Below, piece by piece: positions 12,145 to 24,056 of a stretch of 64,000 nt of DNA. Source of the DNA: Rosa chinensis (lineage: Eukaryota; Streptophyta; Magnoliopsida; Rosales; Rosaceae). The translations under genes and the position numbers were made by a program. The stretch is taken from NCBI RefSeq assembly GCF_002994745.2, contig NC_037093.1, forward strand, positions 47,968,384-48,032,383. The letters are read 5' to 3'. Under the pieces are notes generated by a model. The model was not told the origin of the DNA. It worked only from the letters and a program-made list of their open reading frames with translations, and ran no database searches. How positions within the stretch are numbered: position 1 is the stretch's first letter; each line of letters starts with the position of its first letter.

Positions 12145-13038
12145 GTAGGAGTGTAGTCCGAATAACTCCGGACTTCCTCTTGACGACCTCTCCCTTTGCT
12201 TGTAGGTCTCACCGAACGAGAAGCTTCACAAACGAGACCGCCGAAGTGCTCAGACATCCTCAGCGGAATCAATCCCAAATAATTGTCGACACTCACCAAA
12301 CATTATTCGTGTTTCCCCCAACTATTGTGTGAGATTTTACATTACTTGTCTTCACGCGATTCGCCTCCTCATGATTCTCATGATAGGGTCTTCAACATCA
12401 ATTACTTCAACATTATCCACCTCTACTTGAATCTCCCAATGGGTTTTCGAAACCAATTTCTTCAACATGACTCACTTTTGCATGATACCCTAATGTGATG
12501 GTCTCTCTCCTTCATTGAATCTTTCACCACCCTTTATGGTGTCCCTGCTGATCCTTATCTGCAAATTGGAGTGAGTTATTTTTAGACTATCTTTGTTTTT
12601 TGTAAGAAGTGCCTTTACGAATCAAAGTTAAAGCTTGTATCCTCACTGTCCCTCCTTTTTCTTTCTGCACGATGTCCAAGCACTGAAAAGAAAAAGAGAT
12701 TTTGTCCATTTACACTAATTTCAGCTACTTAAACCCCAATTACCCCAACAACTTATAAGATTACCCCCTTACCCAACAATTTACATATTTTTCCCTAATA
12801 CCCTATTAAGTTTTTTTTTTGGACTATTTTGCCCTCTCTCCTTTAGTCACATATAGAGAGAGAAAGAGAGAGTGGAAGAAAGAAAAGTCATCAGAGACTT
12901 CACCGGAAACCTTGCCGGAGGTCTCCTTGAAGATCTCATAGGTCGCAGGAGACTTTTATTACCCTCAATAAACTTTTATTGCCCATAATAAAACCCAATA
13001 AACTTTTATTGCTCCCTAATATAATTCAATAAACATTT

Positions 13039-14785
13039 TGTGAGGCTCGAAAAAATGTCTCCGGGTATACATTTGATTTTACTAAGTTGTTAAAATTGTG
13101 GATTAAGAGTACAATTGAGTTCATGAGGAGTTTGGGAAGAATTGATTAAACTGTTAAGAGGTATTGAGATTGAGGATTAGAAACCGTGTGAAGAAAATGA
13201 TTTGTGAAATTGTGGATATTGGATTTTGCTATATTGGTGGTTAAAATGGCAGGCTGATCAAAACTTTGCAAAGGTAGTTTGTTTAGTAATGGTTCATGAA
13301 GCTTTGGAAAAAGGTCAAGTTGTGATATTGGGTGTCATTGGGTGTCGTTAGTGTTTTGAGCACACCTTGATTTCGAATGAAATAAGTTTGGGTGTCCATG
13401 GTACATTCCGTCGAATTACTATGCGACAAAATGGTTAAGTAAATTTGGGATCTCTCGTTGGTGAAATCGTTATTGGTTTGCTTGTGTAGTTTGTTGTTTG
13501 ATAATAAGTAAAGAAAAGAAATTAGTATATATTGGGTGCATAATATATATTTGGTTGATACTGTAAGCTTCAAGTGAATGTTAGATAATTTAAGTTAATT
13601 ATCGAACCTATCTCGACTGGTCAAACATTGGTCAAAATGGTCAATCCTGGTCAAATCAAGAAAGGTTGGTCAAACCTTGTCAACTCCTGGTCAAACCAGA
13701 AAAAGTTGGCTTGGTTTCGTACAATTGTTCAATAGATTATTAACTATTGAAATGTCGGAACTTAGGACTCCAGTTACCCAAGGAACAGACGGTTCGTGAC
13801 TCTTAGAGTACGTGAGAGAAAGCATCGGAATCCAGGTAGGGATTCAGGACTCTCCTCGGTTAGTGGTTTTCTTACATATTGTTGTTAAAATGATGTATGT
13901 TAAGTGGTATGGTTTGGTTATGTTAAAATGCAATCCATACTAACCAAATCGTGAGAAATGTGATGGCTTGAGAGCGAAAGGGGCACTAACTTCCTTGGGT
14001 TCGATTCCCTAAACCTCCGGAGTTTAGCTATGTCGGTCATCCGAGTATTTGTAATAACGGACTCGGTACGTGTGTGTAGCTAAGTAGCGAACACTCTCGC
14101 TACGCTTACCTGGTGATGAAGTAAATTGAGGTAAGGTCGTGTAGTGGGTCTATGGGACCGGCCATCGGGTAAGATTCAAAGCACGTATTCAATTGGGTAA
14201 CATGCATCGATTCTCGAAACATTTTAAGAAAAGTTTGTGATTCTTTTAAAATACTTGGTTTAAGCAAGTTTTTATACTGGAGCTCCAAAACTTTACTTGT
14301 CGATTTCAAACCTAGTCGTGTTAGAGTTCCTATGGAGCAGCGAGGACGAAAGCTCACCCCTACAACAGTATGGATGCAGGTACTGTGCACTGGTGACTGA
14401 ACAATAGCGGACGGAGCTGGATGTGCAGAACAAGTTCGGTAAATTACCGATTGGATTTTATTCTAAATTCTATTTCTTGAATTCCGTATTTCGAAATTTG
14501 TTGATAATTCGCTTTGTGTTCTATTCGGACAAATGCTCATTCCCAAACGTTCGTACCTTTCGTGTCTACATTCATTTCAAGTTCCGGACGGACGAAATAA
14601 ATTCTTGTGATTTAAAGATTTACACCTCAAAAGTATTTGCAGCTTCTGCTGTGTTTTTACGAAAAGTCTTCAAACAAATTGCCTAGCGATCCTGTAGGAT
14701 GTAAATCAAGTTTTTGGTTTATGTTTTAGAGATTCACGGCACCATAACGAGCCTAAGCTGGTGAGGTACGGCTTGGGGCGTTACA
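13039..14785 (-). mobile_element. Solo LTR (1747 bp), minus orientation
   Basis: On the minus strand the element begins TGTAACGCCCC and ends GCCTCACA. It is flanked by CATTT (13034-13038) and CTTTT (14786-14790), a 5-bp duplication with one mismatch. Copy B lacks it at the matching site near 23962. There is no gag or pol coding, so a solo LTR of a Gypsy-like retrotransposon fits best. Confidence 0.8.
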
Positions 14786-15110
14786 CTTTTATTGCTTCTC
14801 TTATAAAATAAATGTTTATTGGGTTTTATTGAGGGGTAATAAAAGTTTATGGGGAGAAATATGACTAATTTACCACCACTGCTATTGACAATAGTATAAC
14901 ACAGGACATATCTTAGACAAGCCCCCACATGACCATCCAAGAGAGTTACTTGATGTCTTACCATTTCTACACTTGGTTGTGGATAAGTATGATGGGTTTG
15001 CAATTTAAGGTATACTAGACCCAACTTCCCTATAGGATTTACATCAAACAACTTCATGGCCAATAAGAAATTAGCTTCATTTATGATTTATTTTAAATAA
15101 TTGCAAATAC

Positions 15111-15854
15111 CTCGGGGAGTTAGCTATGGAAAATGAGCTTTGGTGCAAAAACTTGCACTTTGTGCTTAAATGCAGTTATGATAGTATGTCGTGTAAATAG
15201 GTATCATTGTTGTTGTGCTTTTCCTTTCCAATTTAAAATAAGTTAGTCAAAGAATACTATTTCTTTTTGGATTTTAAATATAGTACTTTAAAAGACCAAT
15301 ATGTTATGACATGGACCTATTCTGTGATAAAACAGGATGTTGGAATTGCCCCTTTGGATTTTAATACATTTGGTCAATACACCTGAAGCTATGGACTCCA
15401 TTAAAATTGAAAATGCAAGACCTCAGTTGATTGCTTGCTTATAACAACTTATATATGTAAATAGCTAGAATTGCAATGGGATTAACACTATGCAAGGGAT
15501 TCTGGTTCATGAAACTAGAATAATTGGACTACTGGAATAATTATTAACTTTATGAAAACACATACGAGGCCTATATAGGAGCTTAATGCATTTTAAATGT
15601 TCCACCAAGAATTTCATACGTACAGAAAAAAAAAATTCAGCTAAATTCCAAGTTGGACAGATAATAATTTGACTCCCAAGATCGGAAGACATAAAAAAAT
15701 GTACAATGTACTTGAAAATTTGATCGGTCCTCCTTTTCTTATAAAGTAAGATGAATAGTTTTTTTTTTTTTGGTAATTACTAATTCTATATAAATTTATT
15801 TTTCATAATATATAGCAATGAAGTAAAAGAGACATCCAAAATTTTGGACTAACT
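15111..15854. other. Intergenic, A/T-rich, no gene seen
   Basis: This spacer separates the end of duplication copy A from the next retroposon. There is no coherent open frame, tRNA or repeat structure beyond short A/T runs. Confidence 0.6.
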
Positions 15855-15871
15855 AAATATTGGTGCTTCAT

Positions 15872-17168
15872 AAAAAGCTAAATTTAACTTAAAACGACCT
15901 AGCGCTCTGCTAGGGTTTCGGAATCCTCTTCCTCTGGGCGGCGGATTCTTGCATTCTTGTTGTTGCTTGTCAATGGTGGTGATGGCAGATTTTGGTCTGC
16001 TTATTCTTTTCTTGATTGCTTTGGGGAATACTGAGGCGGTCTTGAGTTCGGGGCATGGAGGCACTGTTGTCTCTGCGTTCATGCTAGATGGTGATATGAA
16101 TAATGCGGCCCCGTGGGAGGGGATGGCATCTAGATGGCAGTTGAGCAGCGATCCGATCTTGGTTTGGTCAAGATCGGATCGGAAAGGTCGTTTCCGATCG
16201 AGTCCATGGAACGACGGTGTACCTGGTTCAGGGGTTGATCATTGGAGGGCCGACGATCTTTCTATCCTGGATGGTGACTGAGTGCTGGTTTGCTCGGACC
16301 CAGGGGCTATTGCTTCCAATAAGGGTGCTTCTGGGGATTACGGCTGCAAGTATGGCGGTAAGTGCGATGTTCGAAACGAATCAGGGTTTCTGGGGATGAA
16401 GGCGGATCTGCTTTCTTCCTGCCCGAGCTCTTCAGTGGCGAGGATGATGATGTGGCTCTGCTTATCGGAGAAGATTATTTATGATGGTGACGCTGCCTGG
16501 TGCAGCGATGGGCTCTACATCGTCGGTGATGTCAGCGGTCATGGTGATGAGGTCGAGCTGCCATGGGTCAGATGCGGCATCAGCGTCTTCCAGATTGGGT
16601 TGTCTCCGACTGTGGGCGTAGGCGGTGGCGTCACAAGTGGCAGGTACGGACTCGGTGGTAGCTTTTGTGCCTGTGCAGATCCTGATGCTTGGGTATGCGG
16701 CGTCTCAGTTGCTAGGGCGTCAAGGCTGGGTGGTTGGGCCCCAAACAGCAATTTGGGCCTGATGGTGGCTATTTGCACTGTACGCATTGATGTTGGATGT
16801 GATGGTTCGCTGCAACGCAAGATTGGGCAGTTTGTGGAGGCTATTATTGTGGAGGGTGATGTGGAAGGTGCTATGTCACATTCCACTATTAGTTTAATTT
16901 AACTATTGCTTGGGTAGCAAAAACCAGAGCCTTAGTTGTTTCCTTTTTATGTCTGCTTCGAGGTTTCTTGGTTTTTGTTGAAATAATGGTGCGTGGATTT
17001 CCTAAAAGGTGGGTGTACTCAGGATTTTTTGAGATTTTATTCTTTTAGCATAGGGTTTCATGAGGTTCTAAAGAATGATTGCTTTCTGTCGACCCCATAG
17101 GAGTGTTTCGTTTTTGTACTGCTTGCTGAATCTAATGAAATGGCTGACCTATTTTTGTCAAAAAAAAA
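15872..17168 (+). mobile_element. Non-autonomous retroposon, family R1 (full copy)
   Basis: The element starts near 15872, with the internal mark CCTAGCGCTCTGCTAGGGTTT at about 15898, and ends in poly-A at about 17159-17170. The flanks carry a 17-bp duplication with one mismatch (15855-15871, 17169-17185; TGGTGCTTCAT / TTGTGCTTCAT). These are the hallmarks of LINE-machinery retroposition. The body is G/C-rich with open frames of Gly/Val/Cys-rich sequence that match no family I recognise. A second copy in minus orientation is split by a hAT element (53466-57990); its 3' third aligns closely with 16920-17160. Confidence 0.8.
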
Positions 17169-17265
17169 AAATATTTGTGCTTCATCAAGCCACCACCAGT
17201 AGGCATAAACCATAATTTTACAATCAAGTATTCCCTTCTTTTTCACAGGAAAAAAACAAAATACA

Positions 17266-20200
17266 TTAACCATGTTTCTGGTCATGAATATAAGGGGTTC
17301 CACTGGGTTCTGCGCTGTCAAGGGGGCGTTGCTTAATTCTTTTTTGAAGAGCCTGGCTTGCACTACTAGATGCTTCATCCTCATCATCGTATTGAAGGCA
17401 TTGCTTGGTATTAATGCCAATATTGCTCTGCTTCAATAATGTTTCCCAAAGCTCTTCTACATCTTCCTCATATACCATGCGGATCCCACACTTTTTCACT
17501 TGCACAATTTCCTCCTCCAAGTCGGTATCCTCCCCCGAGTCGGTATCCTCATCTGAGTCGGTATTAAATGATAATATAAGATGATAGTAGATATCCTGCC
17601 ACTCATTATTAAAGCAGTCTCCATCACAAGGCACATACAACAACCAAATGTGATCTAACACAGGTTGACCCCACTTCCCCCCAAACCGTGGACCCTTATT
17701 AGAAATGTCTTTCCCATTGGCCCTAAGGTTGCAATTAATGGACCACTCAACCAAAGGCGTGAGTGGTTTGAGGACTCTAAAAACGATACAGGAGGCAAAT
17801 CCCATAAACTTGTTACTAAACCAACCTGGATGCAGCTCTACAGTTATCGAAGACCCCACACTTTGGTGATTGTACCACTCTGGAATTTCATTTCCGGGAG
17901 CAACAAAGTCAAATTTCCGCTTTGCACCGAATTGCATTGTACGGTCAGAAGATGCTTCACTTTTAAGGTATCGTGTAAGCCATGGAAGTGCCATACTCTG
18001 ACAGCTTCCCTTCTCCACCATTTTGAAACAGTTAACAAAATATCCACTTTGCACCGAATTGCATTGTCCCATTTGATTGGCCAATGTTTCCAATGAATTG
18101 CAGTTGTCAGCGCTTACTATTATTTGAGATGGAAGCTCTGGTAATGTTCGGAGTTTGCCGCACCAATTCAGCTGAAGTGCTTTGAGTCTAGATGGAAGCA
18201 TTGGTAATGTCCGAAGTCTGCCGCAACAAGCCAAATCAAGTCCTCCAAGTCTAGGGAGTTGGCCGATGCTCTCGGGTAGTCTAATGAAATGATTTCTACT
18301 GAGATATAAATCTCTTAATGAAGACAAGCATCCAAAATCACTGGGCAATTCAGAAAGATTGCAATCACTTAGACCCAATTCGGTTAATGAATGCAAACCA
18401 GACAAACAAGCCAACGACAATCCTACCGGAATGTGACTTCTTTTTTGCAATAACTGAAAGGGGTTGAACATCATATTCCCTGATTTAGATGACGCTGCTT
18501 TACATCCAGCAACAGAGAATACTTTGAGGTTTTTCAAAAGACCAATAGAGGAGGGCAGTTCTCTTATGCCACTTCCACTCACATCAAGCTTCTCCAAAGA
18601 GACAACATGACCCAACTCATCTGGCAATTTGTCAAGCTTTGAGCAACCAGAAAGATTGAGATATTTGAGATATTTTAAGCCACCTACATTGCTTGGAAGA
18701 CGCACAAGATTCTCACAATCTTTCAAGTTCAGTACAGCAAGTCTTTCGAGCACTCCAATTCCTGGGTCAACCTCATACAATCTTATACAACCTTCAAGAA
18801 AAAGAAACTCGAGATATGGCATCCCTTTAAAGTTTGGGATGTTGACAAGATTCACGGAGTGACTCAGATTAATAGTTTTCAGATTGTGTAAATGCTGCAT
18901 GTCAAGTAAAAAGCATAGAAAAAATTAGCATCCATGATATATTCAACAATTATTATAAAATAAAAGAATGAGATAGTAATTATAGAATTACCTGTGTTCC
19001 TATCCGAAAATGTTTAATACAACTATGAGACAAGCTTAGTTCCTGTAGCTTCTGAGGGTTGAAATGTGATGGCAAAGATTTTAACGGATACCTCGTCCAA
19101 TCAAGAATCCGTAAACTATTGGGAAGATAATCAAGTCCCTTAGGCAGGTTCCCATTCTTGATCTTCAAGTATCTCAATTTGTTCATCATTAAAAATGATT
19201 TCGGAGCCACGTCCACGCCTACTCCTAACTCGGTTGAGTCCACCAATATGCCTTCTATTGCTTCAGTTCCCTATCAACCAAATTTTTCATATCATAAAAA
19301 GAAAATTTAGTAGACCGACTTGTCGTATAATGTACTAGCAAATCAATTAAAATTATTCATGTACTAAATTTCTTACAGTATTTTGGGTCAAGACATGTTT
19401 GACGTCTTCAAGAAGCCACAACCGACTGCACCTGCCCGGCTCATTAGGAGATTCCAGGCGGATAATTTCATGACCCATTTCTCTGAGCAAATCATGCATC
19501 CATAGTCTTCCATCTGAAAGATTTAGGAGGGATCTTTCAATGAGGACTTTTATTCCAATAATTGCAGCGAAATCGCAACTGGCTAATGCTTTTGTTACTC
19601 GATCTTTATCCTGTCCATTAAAGAAACATGCAATGTCTAGGAATATTTTCTTCTCTTCAGAATCTAGATCCTCGTAACTTATTTTAAGTACGTCAAAAAT
19701 TTCCAACTTACAAACTCTTCCCAGTTTTCCCAGTGTACTGTCCCATTCACTTAGATCCCTTCCATACAAAAAAGAACCCAGTACTTTGAGAGCTAAAGGA
19801 AGACCTTTGGCATAATTTATAACAGATATAGACAAAGCAAGAAAATCTTTTTCAGGGTAAACTCTTTTGAATGCTTTCCGGCTAAAAAGCTCAAGAGAAT
19901 CAGCATCATTTAATTCATTGACCCTCAATCTTCTCTCCACTCCATGTCCAATCAACAAATGCTCATTTCTAGTTGTGATAAGAACTCTACTCCCTGAACC
20001 AAACCACCCTGGGTCTCCCGCCAAATATTCTAAATGACTTGGATGGTTTACATCATCAAGAATGAGAAGAACTCTTTTGTCACCTAACAACCTCCTTATA
20101 ATCATGGCTCCTTCATGAAGGTCTGATATGTTGGCCTCCTTTGTCCAAATCCCAGAGAGAAGTTGCTTTTGTAAATTAAGTAGACCACTTTTTTCAACAG

Positions 20201-21205
20201 AGTTTCTAACATCGGTAAGAAGGAAACTGAATTGAAATTCACAAGAGATTCTCTCATACACTGCTTTTACCATAGTAGTCTTACCAATCCCGCCCATTCC
20301 CCATATACCAACGAAGCGGACATCATCCACCCCCACATCTAAAAGGACATTGACTGGCTGCAATCTTGAGTAAATTCCAACTAGATTTTCTGCATAACTG
20401 AATGATCTAGGTTGTAATCTTCTCCATATAACTTCAACAATATCTCTAATGAGCTGTGATTCATACCTACAACACATAATAGATTAAACTCATCATGTTA
20501 TTGACAAGAAGATTCAGTTTATGAAAATGTCTCGGCATTGCACTTCGATTTCTTTTATATTCTTGTAATGTCATTTAAAATAAAATGCCTCAGACGCTGA
20601 ATTTATTATCTGTCTATATTATTTGTGAATAACATAATGAAGAGCTAGCGCAAAATTAACTGTTGTAAAGCAATGGAAAGTGAAAAAAAAAATTTGTATG
20701 TATACCATTCCTTTGAATTCCACCCAGAGAAACTTGCCACTTCAGTTAATGCAGATCTCCACCTCTGCACTTTCTCCTTGTCATCCTTAAACCTTTCTTC
20801 ATGATTTGCAAAGGCTCTTTTAAAACTCCCTGTTTGCTTTCGTAGATCAGAGGGATCAACATCATAGAAAATTGGCAGCACAGTTCCTTTTACTTCCATG
20901 CATTCAAGAATTCTCACTAGTTCATCCAAGCACCATGTTGACGATGCATAATTTTGTGAGATAACAATGAGAGCAAATCTCGATTCTTCAATTGCAGCAA
21001 AAAGTGCTAGAGAAATAGCTTCCCCTTTTTGAAGTTCAGGATCGTCCCTGAAAGTTATGATTCCTTGATGTTCCAATGCAGTGTATAAGTGGTCTGTAAA
21101 AGCCTTGCGAGTGTCATCGCCTCTAAAGCTCAGAAAAACATCATATTTCCACTGAGGAGTTGAATGGGGGAAAGATGTAGAGATTCTTTGTATGCTCATT
21201 TCCAA
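17266..21205 (-). CDS. TIR-NBS-LRR (TNL) disease resistance protein, intact
   Basis: Four exons on the minus strand: 21205-20706 (TIR), 20466-19377 (NB-ARC), 19270-18992 and 18894-17266 (LRRs and C-terminus). All introns are GT-AG and phases agree, giving about 1165 aa. The TIR domain (about aa 20-160) has YDVFLSFRGDDTR and the conserved Glu in AIEES (aa 73-74), the NADase Glu position. NB-ARC has an intact P-loop GMGGIGKTT (Lys near 229), kinase-2 LLILDDVN (near 300), GLPLAL (388-393), RNBS-D FLDIACFF and MHD (490-492). LRRs follow to about aa 900, then a C-JID post-LRR domain (about 952-1085, FVAPGNEIPEWY) and an acidic tail (TDSDEDTDSGEDTD). Intracellular immune receptors of this type sense effectors and signal through TIR NADase products; the ligand is unknown. 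It is a tandem paralogue of the broken copy at 1-3611. Exact donors were chosen by phase and family alignment. Confidence 0.93.
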
Positions 21206-23760
21206 CGAAACCTACTTTTTCTACTTGTAGAAGAGCAAGTGTCCAAGTACTATAGATATGAGTAACACGAGAAGCTTTCAACACTTGCTATTTCAAGGCT
21301 TGGAGATCGAAAGCATGCATTTGTGTTTCCTGATTTCTCTTCCCTACTGCATAAAACCTAGAAAAGATTAATAATTTCCCTAGTACATAAAAAAAATATT
21401 CATTCTAACAAGAGTAGTGTAATTGACTATGAAGCAACAAAAAATTGGCTGGTATGGTTTCTGTGGTCGATTTTATTCCTTTGCTTTCTGTTGTTCAGGT
21501 ATCTAAATACACAGACACACAAAACACTAGCTCTTTGTAAACTAGAAAGAAACATAATTGAGAAAACGATTGGTGTCAGAATGATTCATTGAAAGACAGT
21601 TAAACAAATTCTTATTTTTAGCTGAAACCCATCGACAGAGTGATAGACAGTTAAAGTCAAACATTAGAAGCAGCAGCAGCAAATGCATATACTCTTCCAT
21701 GACACATCTCTACACATCTTATTTGACCGAAAGTTATGATTAAAACTAATGAGTGCCAAGTATACTGTCTGTTCCATAGTTTCATAAGAAATTCGGCATA
21801 TAAATCCATGATCAATTAGAAACTGGTGCCTCTTTTACAATAATAAATCATGAGCAGAGATGCAGAAGTACTAACCAGAGAAAAAGACAACAAAAAAGAT
21901 AAACAGAGAACAGAAACATAGCAACATACGTAAGCAAATTAAAATTTCAAAAACAAACGCAAAAGTCAGATAGAAATCAGTTGGAGCTTAACTGGGTTTC
22001 GTGGGAACTTGAAGTTGGGATCGGATCGACTTCAAATATAGCAGTTTTTGATCAATCGATGTTCAAGAATGAATAGAAGCAAAGTAGTGAGGGACTCGAC
22101 TTTTGAGAGAGAAATAGATTTATCTGGTCTGTGAAGACTTGATCAACTTCAGCGCACTAGCGCAGCGAAGACGTCTCCAAGTCTTCTATTCTCCGCCGAC
22201 ACTTCTGTCACATACACACCACCGACAATTATTTTTAAACGAGTGAGTGATATCTGTATGAAAAATTTCAATAAATAGATTTATCTGGTCGGTGAAGACT
22301 TTGAACAACTCCACCGTTGCCTTTTCAGCGCAGCCTAGACGTCTCCAGAAGAAAGAAAGAAAGGGAAAAGTTTATTCCAGCCTCCACATCATTCCAACCC
22401 GGAAGGCTCCAAAAAATAGATGCTTCTAGTTTGAAATACCTCTCTTTAGTGAAGGCTGGTTGGAAAAATTGACCAACAGGAATCCTCGTGCAACTTTCCT
22501 AGTGCTTTTGCTGAAATGTCATGTATTAGTGGATCTAATAACGCCACTCTATACGTAGGAGGGGTGAGGTCTTCTCGTTTACTACGGATTAGTCAAGCTC
22601 ACCAATTCGTCCTTACTTACATTGACTCTAAGTGAATTCGTCTTTGATGAAATTTCTTGAATTCTTCTCTTCTAGCCTATTTTTTTTTTTTATTAGGAAT
22701 CCATTCCAATATTTTACACCCTCACAATGCCCCGTTTTTCCTTTTCACACAAATTTAGTGCGGGAAGAAAAATTTCTTGCACCCGTTGTTGTTGGTGGGC
22801 CCACTTACCAAGCGTGCAGGCTTGTGCCCGTGCGGAGGCTCTGAGTGGCCCCCACGTAAGAAAGATAACAATCCCAGGGAGAATAGCGCGCATTTGTACA
22901 CGTAGAGGGTGCGATGTATCCTGGTCGAGTTGGTTTGACAGTTGGTCTGGACATTAGTCATCTTCGACGCCTATAAAGGGGACTTCGCTCTCCATTCTAA
23001 AGGTATTGATCATTTCCCATCCAAACTTCTCTTAAAGATGGCTTCCGCTTATCTTTGCTCTGACTTGAATATCAAAGGAGTGAAGTCCTGATAACTCCGG
23101 ACTTTCTCTTGACGACCTCCCCCTTTGTTTGTAGGTCTCACTGAACAAGAAACTCCGCAAACAAGATTGCTGAAGTGCTCAGACATTCTCAACAAAATCA
23201 ATTCCTAACAGTTGTCGACACTTACCTACATTATTCGTGTTTCCCCCAACTACTGTGTGAGATTTTACATTGCTTGTCTTCACGTGATTTGCCTCCTCAT
23301 GATTCTCATGATAGGGTTTTCAACACCAATTACTTCAATATGATCCACCTCTGCTTGAATCTCCCAGTGGGTTTTGATACCAATTTCTTCAACATGACTC
23401 ACTTTTGCATGATTCCCCAGATGTGATGGTTCCTCTTATGCATTGAATCTTTCACAAGCCTCTATGGTATCCATGTTGATCCTTATCTGCAAATTGGAGT
23501 GAGTTATTTTTAGGCTGTCTTTGTTTTTTGTAAGAAGCGTCGTTACGAATCAAAGTTAAAGCTTGTATCCCCACTGTGGCCCCTTTTTTTCTGCACGATG
23601 TCCAAGCACTGAAAAGAGAAAGGGATTTTATCCATTTACACTAATTTCGGCTACTGAAACCCCAATTACCCCAACAACTTGGGGGTAATTTACCCAACAA
23701 ATTATATATTTTTTCCTCTAATACCCAAATAATTTTTTTTTTTTTAAAGACTATTTTGCT

Positions 23761-23773
23761 CTCTCTCCCTTTG

Positions 23774-23833
<60 letters not shown>

Positions 23834-23846
23834 CAAAGGGAGAGAG
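23761..23846. repeat. (TA)n with inverted flanks
   Basis: A TA run of about 27 units is flanked by CTCTCTCCCTTTGTCA on the left and TGACAAAGGGAGAGAG on the right. The whole is a long perfect palindrome able to form a cruciform. Copy A has only a short related stretch near 12833. Confidence 0.85.
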
Positions 23847-24056
23847 GGAGAGAGAGAGAGAAGTCATCTGACTTCGCCGGAAACCTTGCCAGAGGTCTCC
23901 TCGAAGATATCATAGGTCGCCGGAGACTTTTATTGCCCCTAATAAAACCCAATAAACTTTTATTGCTCTCCAATAAAATAAATATTTATTGAGTTTTATT
24001 GGAAGGTAATAAAAGTTTTTTGGGGGAAATATAACTAATTTCTCTAAAATTAGACA

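Larger units (their letters stand above)
1..15110. repeat. Segmental duplication copy A (TNL plus upstream DNA)
   Basis: Copy A aligns with copy B (19185-25995) in the same orientation. Shared blocks in A are about 1-1829, 3408-4030, 4712-5438, 9706-9950, 11750-13038 and 14786-15110; the gaps between them are insertions absent from B. The first base of the window corresponds to 19185 in B, so the LRR exon of this copy lies outside the window. Identity looks high by eye, with scattered substitutions and small indels. Both copies share non-coding landmarks, such as the stretch beginning at 11751 (A) and 22662 (B). Block ends were judged by eye and may be off by tens of bases. Confidence 0.85.

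Noticed and set aside
16282..16902. 206-codon Gly/Cys/Val-rich frame as a gene
   Set aside because: It lies wholly inside the R1 retroposon, has no recognised domain, and its composition follows the element.
17058..17420. An extra downstream coding exon for the TNL
   Set aside because: The frame overlaps the R1 poly-A end and target duplication, so it is a chance frame; the main TNL frame stops cleanly at 17266.
17665..18096. 143-codon plus-strand frame
   Set aside because: Antisense shadow of the TNL C-terminal exon.
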